Notes under the pieces: generated by a model
What the model saw: the letters and a program-made list of their open reading frames with translations, nothing else
Told to the model about the DNA's origin: nothing
Databases searched by the model: none
Translations under genes and position numbers: made by a program
Origin: Pantoea cypripedii
GTDB lineage: Bacteria > Pseudomonadota > Gammaproteobacteria > Enterobacterales > Enterobacteriaceae
Reading direction: 5' to 3'
Assembly: GCF_011395035.1 (NCBI RefSeq)
Contig: NZ_CP024768.1
Location: forward strand, 4,132,436 to 4,196,435
Length of the DNA stretch: 64,000 bases
In this document: positions 26,678 to 35,654 of the stretch, one piece after another
Position numbering within the stretch: the first letter of the stretch is position 1
Layout of the letters: every line of letters begins with the position of its first letter

Positions 26678-27586
26678 GTGGCACAAAGAGATTACGTAGG
26701 CCGCGGGCGTTCAACAGGGACGCGTCGCAAAAAAAGCACAGGCCGCAGCAAGAAAAGCAAAGGCGGTTCTGGCACCTCCAAACTGATGATCGTACTGGCT
26801 GCGGCCGTACTGGTCACCTTTGCCGGTGGCTTATGGTTCATCTCCCATCATAAGAAAGAAGAGACGCCAGTGATGCCGGATCATAAAGCGGCCGGTAATG
26901 GGCTGCCGCCGAAGCCGGAAGAACGCTGGAAGTACATCAAAGAGCTGGAAAACCGCCAGCTGACAGTGCCTACACCCACGGAACCTTCTGCCGGCGGTGG
27001 CATTCAGTCGCAAACGCAGTTGACCGACGAACAACGCCAGTTACTGGAACAGATGCAGGCAGATATGCGCCAGCAGCCGACCCAACTGAATGAAGTGCCG
27101 TGGAACGAGCAAACCCCGGCGCAGCGCCAGCAAACCCTGCAACGTCAGCAGCAGCAACAACAGTTGCAGCGCCAACAGCAGGTGCAAGAGCAGCAGGTGC
27201 AACGTCAGCAGCAGGCCCAGCAACAGCAGCTGCAACGCCAGCAACAGATGCAGCAGCAACCGGTCACCCGTCAGCCGCAGCCGGCTCCCATTACGCGTGA
27301 GCCAGAGCCGCAGACCCGACCACAGGAAACCGTGAAAGCCAAACCCGTTGAGAAGACGTCGTCACAGCGCTGGATGGTGCAATGTGGTTCGTTTAAAGGA
27401 ACTGACCAGGCGGAATCCGCACGCGCGGCGCTGGCCTTCGAAGGCTTCGAGAGCCGTATCACCACCGGTGGTGGCTGGAATCGAGTGGTCATTGGCCCCT
27501 TCAAGGATCGCAGCAGTGCGGACAGCACGGTGAAACGCCTGCACAGCTCCGGCCACGGAAGCTGTATTCCCCTCGCTATCCCCTGA
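26678..27586 (+). CDS. ftsN: cell division protein FtsN
   Basis: Bitopic inner membrane protein that triggers septal peptidoglycan synthesis. 302 aa from a GTG start (MAQRDYVGRG, as E. coli MAQRDYV). Cytoplasmic basic tail 1-35, one membrane segment at about 36-55, the conserved periplasmic PPKPEERWKYIKELE stretch, a glutamine-rich linker (149-199), and a C-terminal SPOR domain (228-299). The SPOR cysteines C236 and C296 have the same 60-residue spacing as the E. coli disulfide pair. It lies between cytR and hslVU. Confidence 0.95.
   Translation: MAQRDYVGRGRSTGTRRKKSTGRSKKSKGGSGTSKLMIVLAAAVLVTFAGGLWFISHHKKEETPVMPDHKAAGNGLPPKPEERWKYIKELENRQLTVPTPTEPSAGGGIQSQTQLTDEQRQLLEQMQADMRQQPTQLNEVPWNEQTPAQRQQTLQRQQQQQQLQRQQQVQEQQVQRQQQAQQQQLQRQQQMQQQPVTRQPQPAPITREPEPQTRPQETVKAKPVEKTSSQRWMVQCGSFKGTDQAESARAALAFEGFESRITTGGGWNRVVIGPFKDRSSADSTVKRLHSSGHGSCIPLAIP
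27122..27274 (+). repeat. glutamine-codon low-complexity tract in ftsN
   Basis: CAG/CAA-rich stretch encoding repeated QRQQQ/QQQLQRQQQ units over FtsN residues 149-199. The E. coli linker is also Q-rich but less regular. Such tracts are prone to length variation by slipped-strand replication. Confidence 0.8.
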
Positions 27587-27634
27587 ATAATCTGAGTTCC
27601 CCCGAGAGCCCTGGAATATGCGGGTAAATCGGGG

Positions 27635-27661
27635 TTGAAACTCCTGATAACTACCCCATAT
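27635..27661 (+). promoter_or_regulatory. sigma-32 (heat shock) promoter of hslVU
   Basis: TTGAAA (27635-27640), a 13-bp spacer, then CCCCATAT (27654-27661), matching the sigma-32 consensus (CTTGAAA-N11-16-CCCATnT). It lies ~65 bp upstream of the hslV start codon, in the gap after ftsN. Confidence 0.85.
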
Positions 27662-27727
27662 CAGTTTGCATGATACTCCGCGCCCGGTGCGCGGAGTCCT
27701 TTATCTACTGCAACAAGGGGTCTGCCC

Positions 27728-28258
27728 GTGACAACAATAGTAAGTGTACGACGCAACGGCCAGGTAGTGATTGGCGGTGATGGCCAGGCTACTCTCGGCA
27801 ATACCGTAATGAAAGGCAACGTTAAAAAAGTGCGTCGTCTTTACAACGACAAAGTCATCGCCGGTTTCGCTGGCGGCACTGCAGATGCCTTCACCCTCTT
27901 CGAACTGTTCGAACGCAAGCTGGAAATGCATCAGGGACATCTGGTGAAAGCGGCTGTCGAGCTGGCTAAAGACTGGCGTACCGATCGGATGCTGCGTCGC
28001 CTCGAAGCCCTGCTGGCGGTGGCGGACGAATCCGCTTCACTGATCATCAGCGGCAACGGTGATGTCATTCAGCCAGAAAACGATCTGATTGCTATCGGTT
28101 CGGGTGGACCTTACGCCCAGGCAGCGGCACGCGCCCTGCTGGAAAATACCGATTTGGGTGCGAAAGATATCGTGGCTAAAGCGCTGAATATCGCTGGCGA
28201 TATCTGCATCTACACCAACCATAATGTTAACTTTGAAGAATTACCCTCTAAGGCGTAA
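27728..28258 (+). CDS. hslV: ATP-dependent protease subunit HslV (ClpQ)
   Basis: Proteolytic core of the HslVU (ClpYQ) protease, related to proteasome beta subunits. 176 aa from a GTG start; after removal of the initiator residue the threonine at position 2 (TTIVSVRRNG) becomes the N-terminal nucleophile. GDGQATLGNTVMKG and the GSGGPYAQAAARAL region are conserved. 11 nt upstream of hslU; heat-shock controlled by the promoter at 27635. Confidence 0.97.
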   Translation: MTTIVSVRRNGQVVIGGDGQATLGNTVMKGNVKKVRRLYNDKVIAGFAGGTADAFTLFELFERKLEMHQGHLVKAAVELAKDWRTDRMLRRLEALLAVADESASLIISGNGDVIQPENDLIAIGSGGPYAQAAARALLENTDLGAKDIVAKALNIAGDICIYTNHNVNFEELPSKA

Positions 28259-28269
28259 GGATCTGAATC

Positions 28270-29601
28270 ATGTCTGAGATGACTCCCCGCGAGATTGTCA
28301 GCGAACTGAATCGCTTTATTATTGGCCAGGATGGCGCGAAACGTGCTGTGGCCATTGCGCTGCGTAACCGCTGGCGTCGTATGCAGCTTGACGAAGAGCT
28401 GCGCCATGAAGTCACCCCGAAAAACATCCTGATGATCGGTCCGACCGGTGTCGGTAAAACCGAGATTGCCCGTCGTCTGGCAAAACTGGCGCATGCACCG
28501 TTCATCAAAGTGGAAGCCACCAAATTCACCGAAGTCGGTTACGTCGGTAAAGAAGTGGACTCCATCATTCGCGATCTGACCGATGCTGCCGTGAAAATGG
28601 TACGTATTCAGGCGATTGAGAAAAACAAATACCGTGCCGAAGAGATGGCGGAAGACCGCATTCTCGATGCGCTTATCCCACCAGCGAAAAATAACTGGGG
28701 CCAGCCAGAGCATACCGCTGAGCCTTCTGCCGCTCGCCAGTCTTTCCGCAAAAAACTGCGCGAAGGCCAGCTGGACGACAAAGAGATTGAAATCGATCTG
28801 GCGGCCGCGCCAATGGGTGTGGAAATCATGGCCCCTCCGGGCATGGAAGAGATGACCAGCCAGCTGCAATCCATGTTCCAGAATCTGGGTGGACAGAAGC
28901 AGAAGCCGCGTAAGCTGAAAATCAAAGAAGCCATGAAGCTGCTGATTGAAGAAGAAGCCGCCAAGCTGGTGAACCCGGAAGAACTGAAGCAGGATGCCAT
29001 CGAAGCGGTTGAGCAGCACGGCATCGTGTTTATCGATGAGATCGACAAAATCTGTAAACGCGGCCAGTCGTCCGGCCCGGACGTCTCCCGTGAAGGCGTG
29101 CAGCGTGACCTGCTGCCGCTGGTGGAAGGTTGTACTGTCTCCACTAAACACGGCATGGTGAAAACCGATCACATCCTGTTTATCGCCTCCGGTGCGTTCC
29201 AGGTCGCCAGCCCGTCTGACCTGATTCCGGAATTACAGGGTCGTCTGCCGATTCGTGTGGAACTTCAGGCGCTGACGGTGAACGACTTTGAGCGCATCCT
29301 GACTGAGCCGAATGCGTCAGTCACCGTGCAGTACAAAGCGCTGATGGCGACAGAAGGCGTGAACGTTGATTTCACCGACGACGGTATTCGCCGCATTGCC
29401 GAAGCGGCATGGCAGGTGAACGAAACCACCGAGAACATCGGTGCACGTCGTCTGCATACGGTGCTGGAACGTCTGATGGAAGATATCTCCTACGCCGCCA
29501 GCGATCTTGATGGTGAATCGATCATCATCGACGCGGAGTATGTTGGCAAGCATCTGGATCAGCTGGTGGCCGACGAAGACCTCAGCCGCTTTATCCTGTA
29601 A
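28270..29601 (+). CDS. hslU: ATP-dependent protease ATPase subunit HslU (ClpY)
   Basis: AAA+ unfoldase partner of HslV. 443 aa. Walker A GPTGVGKT at 57-64, Walker B GIVFIDEIDK near residue 250, an intermediate (I) domain between them, and the C-terminal DLSRFIL tail that inserts into HslV. Second gene of hslVU; followed by a terminator and then rraA. Confidence 0.98.
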   Translation: MSEMTPREIVSELNRFIIGQDGAKRAVAIALRNRWRRMQLDEELRHEVTPKNILMIGPTGVGKTEIARRLAKLAHAPFIKVEATKFTEVGYVGKEVDSIIRDLTDAAVKMVRIQAIEKNKYRAEEMAEDRILDALIPPAKNNWGQPEHTAEPSAARQSFRKKLREGQLDDKEIEIDLAAAPMGVEIMAPPGMEEMTSQLQSMFQNLGGQKQKPRKLKIKEAMKLLIEEEAAKLVNPEELKQDAIEAVEQHGIVFIDEIDKICKRGQSSGPDVSREGVQRDLLPLVEGCTVSTKHGMVKTDHILFIASGAFQVASPSDLIPELQGRLPIRVELQALTVNDFERILTEPNASVTVQYKALMATEGVNVDFTDDGIRRIAEAAWQVNETTENIGARRLHTVLERLMEDISYAASDLDGESIIIDAEYVGKHLDQLVADEDLSRFIL

Positions 29602-29617
29602 GCCACTGCCCCAACAA

Positions 29618-29648
29618 TCATGCCCGGCCACTGTGCCGGGCATTTTTT
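29618..29648 (+). terminator. terminator after hslVU
   Basis: Stem TGCCCGGC-cactgt-GCCGGGCA followed by a run of seven Ts. It ends the hslVU transcript; in E. coli menA follows hslU instead. Confidence 0.9.
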
Positions 29649-29754
29649 TGCGCAGGATATTGATGCAGCGCTTTTTTTAGTGGGTGATGATTTTGCCAAC
29701 ACTTGCCAGATAGCGATATACTTACCGCTCCTGTGGCAAACAGACGACATCCCT

Positions 29755-30240
29755 ATGAAATACGATACATCTGAACTCTGCGACATCTACCATGAAGAAG
29801 TGAACGTTGTTGAACCGCTTTTTTCGAACTTTGGTGGACGCACCTCATTCGGTGGTCAGATAACCACAGTGAAATGTTTTGAAGACAACGGCCTGCTGTA
29901 CGATCTGCTGGAAGAAAATGGCCGGGGTCGTGTTTTGCTGGTCGATGGCGGTGGTTCGGTGCGCCGTGCACTGGTGGATGCGCAGCTGGCACGCCTCGCG
30001 GTGCAAAACGAGTGGGAAGGCATTGTGGTGTACGGATCGGTGCGTCAGGTTGACGAACTGGAGGAGCTGGAGCTTGGCATTCAGGCCATTGCAGCGATTC
30101 CGGCCGGTGCCGCCGGGGAAGGCATTGGCGAGAGCGATGTCCGCGTCAATTTTGGTGGCGTGACCTTCTTTTCCGGCGACCACCTCTACGCTGACAATAC
30201 CGGTATCATCCTGTCTGAAGATGCGCTCGATATTGAGTAA
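29755..30240 (+). CDS. rraA: ribonuclease E activity regulator RraA
   Basis: Trimeric protein that binds RNase E and dampens its activity, altering mRNA decay. 161 aa starting at MKYDTSELCDIY, as in E. coli; upstream in-frame codons overlap the hslU terminator and are not used. Sequence GGGSVRRALVD and GEGIGESDVRVNFGGV are conserved. Sits between hslU and zapB. Confidence 0.96.
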   Translation: MKYDTSELCDIYHEEVNVVEPLFSNFGGRTSFGGQITTVKCFEDNGLLYDLLEENGRGRVLLVDGGGSVRRALVDAQLARLAVQNEWEGIVVYGSVRQVDELEELELGIQAIAAIPAGAAGEGIGESDVRVNFGGVTFFSGDHLYADNTGIILSEDALDIE

Positions 30241-30251
30241 TATCAGAAACG

Positions 30252-30278
30252 AAAACGGGTGCCGCGGCACCCGTTGTT
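30252..30278. terminator. hairpin between rraA and zapB
   Basis: Stem CGGGTGCC-gc-GGCACCCG between the convergent genes. The minus-strand side continues as TTTTCGTTT, making it the likely zapB terminator; the plus-strand side (TTGTTGT) is weaker. Confidence 0.65.
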
Positions 30279-30297
30279 GTAAGCGTTCAAAGTACGC

Positions 30298-30537
30298 TTA
30301 GACTTCTTCCATTTTTCCCAGCAGAGCGCGCAGCCGATCCTGCCACACATGCTGTTCTTCTTTCAGCTGTTGGTTTTCACGCACCAGGGCATCCTGGTTA
30401 CCGGAAGACTGCTGAACTTCATTCTTCAGAGTATTGTTCTGCTCTTTCAGCTCTTCAATTTCCATCTGCAACAGGGTGATGGTATCAATCGCCTGCTGTA
30501 CTTTCGCTTCCAGTTTTTCGAACACTTCAAATGACAT
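30298..30537 (-). CDS. zapB: cell division protein ZapB
   Basis: Small cytoplasmic coiled-coil protein that organises the Z-ring together with ZapA and MatP. 79 aa from MSFEVFEKLEAKVQQAIDTI; nearly the entire protein is heptad-repeat coiled coil. E. coli ZapB is 81 aa with two extra N-terminal residues. The start is preceded by a GGAGAGG-like ribosome site. A longer in-frame extension to 30693 is not conserved and was rejected. Confidence 0.95.
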   Translation of the reverse strand: MSFEVFEKLEAKVQQAIDTITLLQMEIEELKEQNNTLKNEVQQSSGNQDALVRENQQLKEEQHVWQDRLRALLGKMEEV

Positions 30538-30729
30538 CTTTCTGACCTCTCCTAAATCTTGCAAGGCGTTGATGGTGCCGACCCGACGCAACGCGCGCCC
30601 GTCCATGACGCGGCCAGCAACGATGTCCCGATTGTATGTAGCGCGCCCCGGCAAGTCCAGCGGCGCAAGGCTTGCAAAGGGAGTCTGTAACACTTTTCAG
30701 TCAATGCCTAAAAAAATGCGTCCCATTGG

Positions 30730-30760
30730 AGGAATTTCTCCCCCATGACGAGAAATTCCT
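30730..30760. repeat. perfect 11-bp inverted repeat upstream of glpF
   Basis: AGGAATTTCTC (30730-30740) and GAGAAATTCCT (30750-30760) are exact reverse complements around a 9-nt loop. There is no adjacent T-run on the plus strand, so it does not look like a standard terminator. Function unknown; it could be an operator or an mRNA structure in the glpF leader. Confidence 0.6.
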
Positions 30761-30860
30761 TATTAACAACCGGGGTATTAGTGCTTAAAAAAACGCAAAA
30801 GACGCGAAAACGCGCATTTTTATGACACACCACACAGAATTCAATTTCGCTATTTCTCGT

Positions 30861-30880
30861 TTATGCTCGTTAACGATAAA
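30861..30880. promoter_or_regulatory. GlpR-like operator upstream of glpF
   Basis: TTATGCTCGTTAACGATAAA resembles the GlpR half-site palindrome (WATGTTCGWTAWCGAACATW), with the CGTTAACG centre intact and degenerate ends. It lies ~90 bp upstream of glpF. In E. coli several GlpR operators overlap the glpF promoter; only this one is clear here. Confidence 0.5.
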
Positions 30881-30968
30881 TTTACAGCAGCCCTACAAGA
30901 GCGCTGGGTGACTCAACGGATTGAGAACAACAACTGATAAAATTTAACCTCGCTTCAGGAATGCCATT

Positions 30969-31817
30969 ATGAGCCAGACAACGAACACACTAACAGGTCA
31001 GTGCATCGCCGAGTTTCTTGGTACCGGTTTGATTATCTTTTTCGGCGCGGGCTGTGTTGCTGCACTGAAACTGGCCGGAGCCAGCTTCGGCCAATGGGAA
31101 ATTTGTATTATCTGGGGTTTAGCTGTCTCCATGGCGGTTTATCTGAGTGCTGGCGTTTCAGGCGCTCATCTCAACCCGGCAGTCACCGTGGCGCTTTGCC
31201 TGTTTGCCAACTTTGAAGGTCGCAAAGTGCTGCCTTACATTGTGGCGCAGGTTGCAGGTGCGTTCTGTGCGGCGGCGCTGGTCTACGGCCTTTACTACAA
31301 TTTGTTCTTTGATTTCGAACAAAGCCATCAGATGGTACGCGGCAGCGTAGATAGCCTCCAGTTGGCAGGTATCTTCTCTACCTATCCGAATCCCCATATC
31401 AGTGTAGGTCAGGCATTCCTGGTTGAGATGGTGATTACGGCGGTATTGATGTCTCTCATCATGGCGCTGACCGATGATGGCAACGGTGTACCACGTGGCC
31501 CGCTGGCTCCGCTGTTGATTGGCCTGCTGGTCGCGGTGATCGGTGGCTCTATGGGTCCGCTTACTGGCTTCGCCCTGAACCCGGCTCGTGATTTCGGTCC
31601 GAAGGTGTTCGCATGGCTGGCCGGCTGGGGTAACGTCGCCTTCACCGGTGGCAAAGATATCCCTTACTTCCTGGTTCCGATTTTTGGCCCGCTGGTTGGT
31701 GCCTGCCTCGGAGCTTTCGGTTACCGCGCACTGATTGGCCGTCACCTGCCAGTTAACGTCCCGGTAGCCAGCAAGACAGAAAATCAGGTCGCGCGCGCTG
31801 AGCAGCGTAAAGCGTAA
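30969..31817 (+). CDS. glpF: glycerol facilitator GlpF
   Basis: Aquaglyceroporin channel for glycerol uptake across the inner membrane. 282 aa with six membrane segments and both half-helix NPA motifs: GAHLNPAVTVAL at about 66-77 and GFALNPARDFGP near 200. The second motif's following R and D (NPARD) mark the glycerol-selective subfamily. 30 nt upstream of glpK, so co-transcribed. Confidence 0.97.
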   Translation: MSQTTNTLTGQCIAEFLGTGLIIFFGAGCVAALKLAGASFGQWEICIIWGLAVSMAVYLSAGVSGAHLNPAVTVALCLFANFEGRKVLPYIVAQVAGAFCAAALVYGLYYNLFFDFEQSHQMVRGSVDSLQLAGIFSTYPNPHISVGQAFLVEMVITAVLMSLIMALTDDGNGVPRGPLAPLLIGLLVAVIGGSMGPLTGFALNPARDFGPKVFAWLAGWGNVAFTGGKDIPYFLVPIFGPLVGACLGAFGYRALIGRHLPVNVPVASKTENQVARAEQRKA

Positions 31818-31847
31818 GTTTCACTTTTAGATCATCAGGAAAATCAT

Positions 31848-33362
31848 ATGACTACGACAGATAAAAAATACATCGTCGCGCTCGACCAGGGCACAACCAG
31901 TTCTCGTGCCGTGATTCTGGACCACGACGCCAACATCGTCGCCGTCTCGCAGCGCGAATTCACCCAGATCTACCCGAAAGCGGGCTGGGTTGAACATGAC
32001 CCAATGGACATTTGGGCGTCACAAAGTTCGACGCTGGTTGAAGTGCTGGCTCATGCCAACATCCGTTCTGACGAAATCGCCGCCATTGGTATCACTAACC
32101 AGCGTGAAACCGCCATTGTCTGGGATAAAGCCACCGGCAACCCGGTTTATAACGCCATCGTCTGGCAGGACCCGCGTACAGCGGATTACTGTAACAAGCT
32201 GAAGAAAGAAGGCCTGGAAGAGTATATCCAGCACACCACTGGCCTGGTGATTAACCCGTACTTCTCCGGCACCAAAGTGAAGTGGATCCTCGATAATGTT
32301 GAAGGTGCGCGCGAACGTGCCAAACGTGGTGAGCTGCTGTTTGGTACCGTGGATACCTGGCTGGTATGGAAAATGACCCAGGGCCGTGTGCATATCACCG
32401 ACCACACCAACGCCTCACGTACCATGATGTATAACATTCATGAGCTGAAGTGGGATGAGCGCATGCTCGAAATCCTCGACATTCCGCGTGAAATGTTACC
32501 GGAAGTGAAAGGCTCGTCTGAAATCTACGGTCAGACCAACATTGGTGGTAAAGGCGGTACGCGTATTCCGATCGCCGGGATTGCCGGTGACCAGCAGGCC
32601 GCGCTTTACGGTCAGCTGTGTGTACAGCCGGGTATGGCGAAAAACACCTATGGTACTGGCTGCTTTATGTTGATGAACACCGGTACGGAAGCGGTTACCT
32701 CAACCCACGGTCTGCTGACCACCATTGCCTGCGGCCCGCGTGGCGAGGTGAACTATGCCCTGGAAGGCGCGGTATTCATCGGTGGTGCGGCGATCCAGTG
32801 GCTGCGTGACGAGATGAAGCTGTTCAGCGATGCTGCTGACTCTGAATACTTCGCGCAGAAAGTGAAAGACAGCAACGGCGTGTATATGGTGCCCGCCTTT
32901 ACTGGCCTCGGCGCCCCTTATTGGGACCCGTATGCACGTGGCGCGATCTTTGGCCTGACTCGCGGTGTTAACGGCAATCATCTGATTCGCGCCACGCTGG
33001 AGTCGATTGCCTTCCAGACGCGTGATGTACTGGAAGCGATGCAAAATGATGCCAACACCCGCCTGCAATCTCTGCGCGTGGATGGTGGTGCCGTTGCGAA
33101 CAACTTCCTGATGCAGTTCCAGTCCGACATTCTGGGCACGCGCGTTGAGCGTCCGGAAGTACGTGAAGTCACCGCGCTGGGTGCAGCGTATCTGGCCGGT
33201 CTGGCAGTAGGCTTCTGGAATGACCTGGAAGAAGTACGTTCCAAAGCGGTAATTGAACGTGAATTCCGTCCGAGCATTGAAACCACTGAGCGTAATGTCC
33301 GCTATGCGGGCTGGAAGAAAGCTGTCGCTCGTGCCCAGAGCTGGGAAGAACACGAAGAGTAA
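31848..33362 (+). CDS. glpK: glycerol kinase
   Basis: FGGY-family kinase forming glycerol-3-phosphate, trapping glycerol in the cell. 504 aa (E. coli 502). The N-terminal ALDQGTTSSRAV and the GLGAPYWDPYARG and DGGAVANNFLMQFQSD motifs are intact. In E. coli it is inhibited by fructose-1,6-bisphosphate and unphosphorylated EIIA-Glc. A strong terminator follows, so glpX is transcribed separately or by read-through. Confidence 0.98.
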   Translation: MTTTDKKYIVALDQGTTSSRAVILDHDANIVAVSQREFTQIYPKAGWVEHDPMDIWASQSSTLVEVLAHANIRSDEIAAIGITNQRETAIVWDKATGNPVYNAIVWQDPRTADYCNKLKKEGLEEYIQHTTGLVINPYFSGTKVKWILDNVEGARERAKRGELLFGTVDTWLVWKMTQGRVHITDHTNASRTMMYNIHELKWDERMLEILDIPREMLPEVKGSSEIYGQTNIGGKGGTRIPIAGIAGDQQAALYGQLCVQPGMAKNTYGTGCFMLMNTGTEAVTSTHGLLTTIACGPRGEVNYALEGAVFIGGAAIQWLRDEMKLFSDAADSEYFAQKVKDSNGVYMVPAFTGLGAPYWDPYARGAIFGLTRGVNGNHLIRATLESIAFQTRDVLEAMQNDANTRLQSLRVDGGAVANNFLMQFQSDILGTRVERPEVREVTALGAAYLAGLAVGFWNDLEEVRSKAVIEREFRPSIETTERNVRYAGWKKAVARAQSWEEHEE

Positions 33363-33370
33363 TCCCCCTG

Positions 33371-33399
33371 CAACCCGCGGCACCCTGCCGCGGGTTTTT
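33371..33399 (+). terminator. terminator after glpFK
   Basis: Stem ACCCGCGGCA-ccc-TGCCGCGGGT followed by TTTTT, 10 nt past the glpK stop. Confidence 0.9.
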
Positions 33400-33457
33400 C
33401 CCGCCGCTTTCCCCCGCTGTGCTACACTGCCCGCCTGTTTTTTGTCAGGTGCAGACC

Positions 33458-34468
33458 ATGAAACGAGAACTCGCGATTGAATTTTCCCGCGTTACCGAAG
33501 CCGCCGCGCTGGCGGGCTATCACTGGTTAGGACGCGGCGACAAGAATGCTGCCGACGGTGCTGCCGTCAACGCCATGCGTATTATGCTGAACACCATCGA
33601 TATCAACGGTCAGATTGTGATCGGTGAGGGTGAAATCGACGAAGCGCCCATGCTTTACATCGGTGAAAAGGTGGGTACCGGCCAGGGTGATGTGGTCGAT
33701 ATTGCCGTTGACCCGATTGAAGGCACCCGCATGACCGCGTTAGGCCAGGCCAATGCGCTGGCCGTGTTGGCAGTAGGCGATAAAGGAAGTTTCCTGCACG
33801 CACCTGATATGTACATGGAAAAATTGATTGTTGGTCCCGGCGCGCATGGCGCTATCGACCTTAATCTGCCACTGGAAACCAACCTGGAAAACATCGCGAC
33901 AGCCCTGGGCAAATCACTCAGCCAGCTGACGGTGTCCATTCTGGCAAAACCGCGTCACGACGCGGTGATTGCCCAACTACAGCAACTCGGCGTACGCGTA
34001 TTTACCTTTCCCGATGGCGATGTTGCGGCATCCATTCTCACCTGCATGCCCGATAGCGAAGTCGATGTGCTGTACGGCATTGGCGGTGCGCCGGAAGGGG
34101 TGGTTTCTGCGGCGGTGATTCGCGCGCTGGATGGCGACATGCAGGCTCGCCTGCTGCCGCGTCACCAGGTAAAAGGTGACAGCGAAGAAAATCGCCGCCT
34201 TGGCGAACAGGAATTACAACGCTGTGCTGAAATGGGGATTGAAGCGGGTAAGGTTTTGACGCTGGAGCAAATGGCGCGCAACGATAACGTGATTTTTGCC
34301 GCTACCGGCATCACCACTGGCGACTTACTCAAGGGCATCACGCGGAAAGGGAATATCGCGACCAGCGAAACGCTGCTGATTCGCGGTAAATCACGCACCA
34401 TTCGCCGCATTCAGTCGATCCATTATCTGGATCGTAAAGATGCGGCATTGCACCCGTTTATCCTGTAA
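33458..34468 (+). CDS. glpX: class II fructose-1,6-bisphosphatase GlpX
   Basis: Metal-dependent hydrolysis of fructose-1,6-bisphosphate for gluconeogenesis, useful when glycerol is the carbon source. 336 aa from MKRELAIEFSRVTEAAA, the E. coli length; the ATG 39 nt upstream is not conserved. Metal and substrate motifs GEGEIDEAPML (near 55) and DPIEGT (near 86) are present, with the GIGGAPEGV loop near 208. The 3' end overlaps emrD by 11 nt, tail to tail. Confidence 0.96.
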   Translation: MKRELAIEFSRVTEAAALAGYHWLGRGDKNAADGAAVNAMRIMLNTIDINGQIVIGEGEIDEAPMLYIGEKVGTGQGDVVDIAVDPIEGTRMTALGQANALAVLAVGDKGSFLHAPDMYMEKLIVGPGAHGAIDLNLPLETNLENIATALGKSLSQLTVSILAKPRHDAVIAQLQQLGVRVFTFPDGDVAASILTCMPDSEVDVLYGIGGAPEGVVSAAVIRALDGDMQARLLPRHQVKGDSEENRRLGEQELQRCAEMGIEAGKVLTLEQMARNDNVIFAATGITTGDLLKGITRKGNIATSETLLIRGKSRTIRRIQSIHYLDRKDAALHPFIL

Positions 34469-35654
34469 CCGTCTGCCTGCCGCTCTCGGGATGACGTGAG
34501 AGCGGCCACCAGCACAGCAACATCACCAGCGCGGTGGCAAACATCAACATACCAAGGCTGAACTGATCACGCTGCGGCATCATCGCCGACAGCCACGCGA
34601 CCAGGCCAGACCCCAGATTCTGTAAACCGCCAATCAGCGCCCCTGCGCTCCCCGCCAGCCACGCGTAAGGTTCCATCGCGCCGGACGTCGCCAGCGGAAA
34701 CAACATACCTGCACCGAAGAAAAACAGCGCCGCAGGCACCAGCAGCGTCCAGATGTTCATCACGCCAAACCAGGCTGGCACCCACATCATCAGTCCCGCC
34801 AGCAGGCAGCTGTTCACGCCATACCACATCAACGTGTGCCAGGATTTTTGTTCACGTCCGGCAAACCAGGCACCGAAGAAGGCGGCCGGAATCGGCAGGA
34901 TAAACAGGATGCTGACCGTCAAACCATCCAATCCCAGTACCCCACCCAGCAGCACGCCACAGCTGGCTTCAAATACCGCGATACCGGCCAGCGCGCCAAT
35001 CAGCAGCAGTAAATAACGGACAAAGTGGCCATCGCTAAGTAAGGTGGCATAACGCCGCAGAAACGGCGTCACCGGCGTTTCTGCGGGTCTGGTTTCCGGC
35101 AGCCAGCGCGCCATCGCCGCCGTCACGCCGAGACACAGCAACAGCAAAAAGGCAAAACAGGCATGCCAGCCAAACAGCGGCGTCAGTAATGCGCCGATGA
35201 CCGGGGCCAGCAGCGGGCTGACCAGAATGCCCATATTTAGCAGGCTATTGGCCTGACGTAACGCCACTCCCTGGTGGAGATCGCGCGGCATGGTACGCGC
35301 CATCACCCCAGCCACGCCCGTACCCAGACCCTGAACGGCACTTCCTAATACCAGGATGTGCAGCGATGGGGCGAAGAGCGCGATCAGGGCACCGCAGGCG
35401 AAGATCGTCATCCCGGCAAGGATCACCGGCCGCCGCCCGATGCTATCGGAGAGTGGGCCATAGATCAGTTGCGATCCGCCGTAGGTGATCAGGTAACCCG
35501 CCATGACCTGCTGTATCGCGCCGCTGTGCACGTTAAAAGTGTCTGCCATCGCCGCCATCGCCGGTACATAGATGGTTTGTGCCATCTGCCCGACAGCCAC
35601 CAGCACGATCAACATTAACAACAACCGGCGATTTTCCGTTTTAGATATCAACAT
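34458..35654 (-). CDS. emrD: MFS multidrug efflux transporter EmrD-like
   Basis: Inner membrane proton-driven drug exporter of the major facilitator superfamily (Bcr/CflA type). 398 aa with about 12 hydrophobic segments. The motif-A region YGPLSDSIGRRPVILAG follows TM2, and LLNMGILVSPLLAPVIGALL matches TM5 of E. coli EmrD (394 aa). In E. coli emrD lies elsewhere; here it is wedged between glpX and fpr. Substrates cannot be told from sequence. Confidence 0.9.
   Translation of the reverse strand: MLISKTENRRLLLMLIVLVAVGQMAQTIYVPAMAAMADTFNVHSGAIQQVMAGYLITYGGSQLIYGPLSDSIGRRPVILAGMTIFACGALIALFAPSLHILVLGSAVQGLGTGVAGVMARTMPRDLHQGVALRQANSLLNMGILVSPLLAPVIGALLTPLFGWHACFAFLLLLCLGVTAAMARWLPETRPAETPVTPFLRRYATLLSDGHFVRYLLLLIGALAGIAVFEASCGVLLGGVLGLDGLTVSILFILPIPAAFFGAWFAGREQKSWHTLMWYGVNSCLLAGLMMWVPAWFGVMNIWTLLVPAALFFFGAGMLFPLATSGAMEPYAWLAGSAGALIGGLQNLGSGLVAWLSAMMPQRDQFSLGMLMFATALVMLLCWWPLSRHPESGRQTVTG

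Larger units (their letters stand above)
30538..30968. other. zapB-glpF intergenic region (431 bp)
   Basis: No gene is seen. It should hold the divergent promoters of zapB and glpFK. Two signals stand out: a perfect 11-bp inverted repeat at 30730-30760 and a GlpR-like operator at 30861-30880. The rest was read on both strands with no other assignable element. Confidence 0.6.

Noticed and set aside
28210..29172. 320-codon open frame antisense to hslU
   Set aside because: Mirror of high-GC third-position bias in hslU; product is compositionally odd (His/Phe-rich) with no domain.
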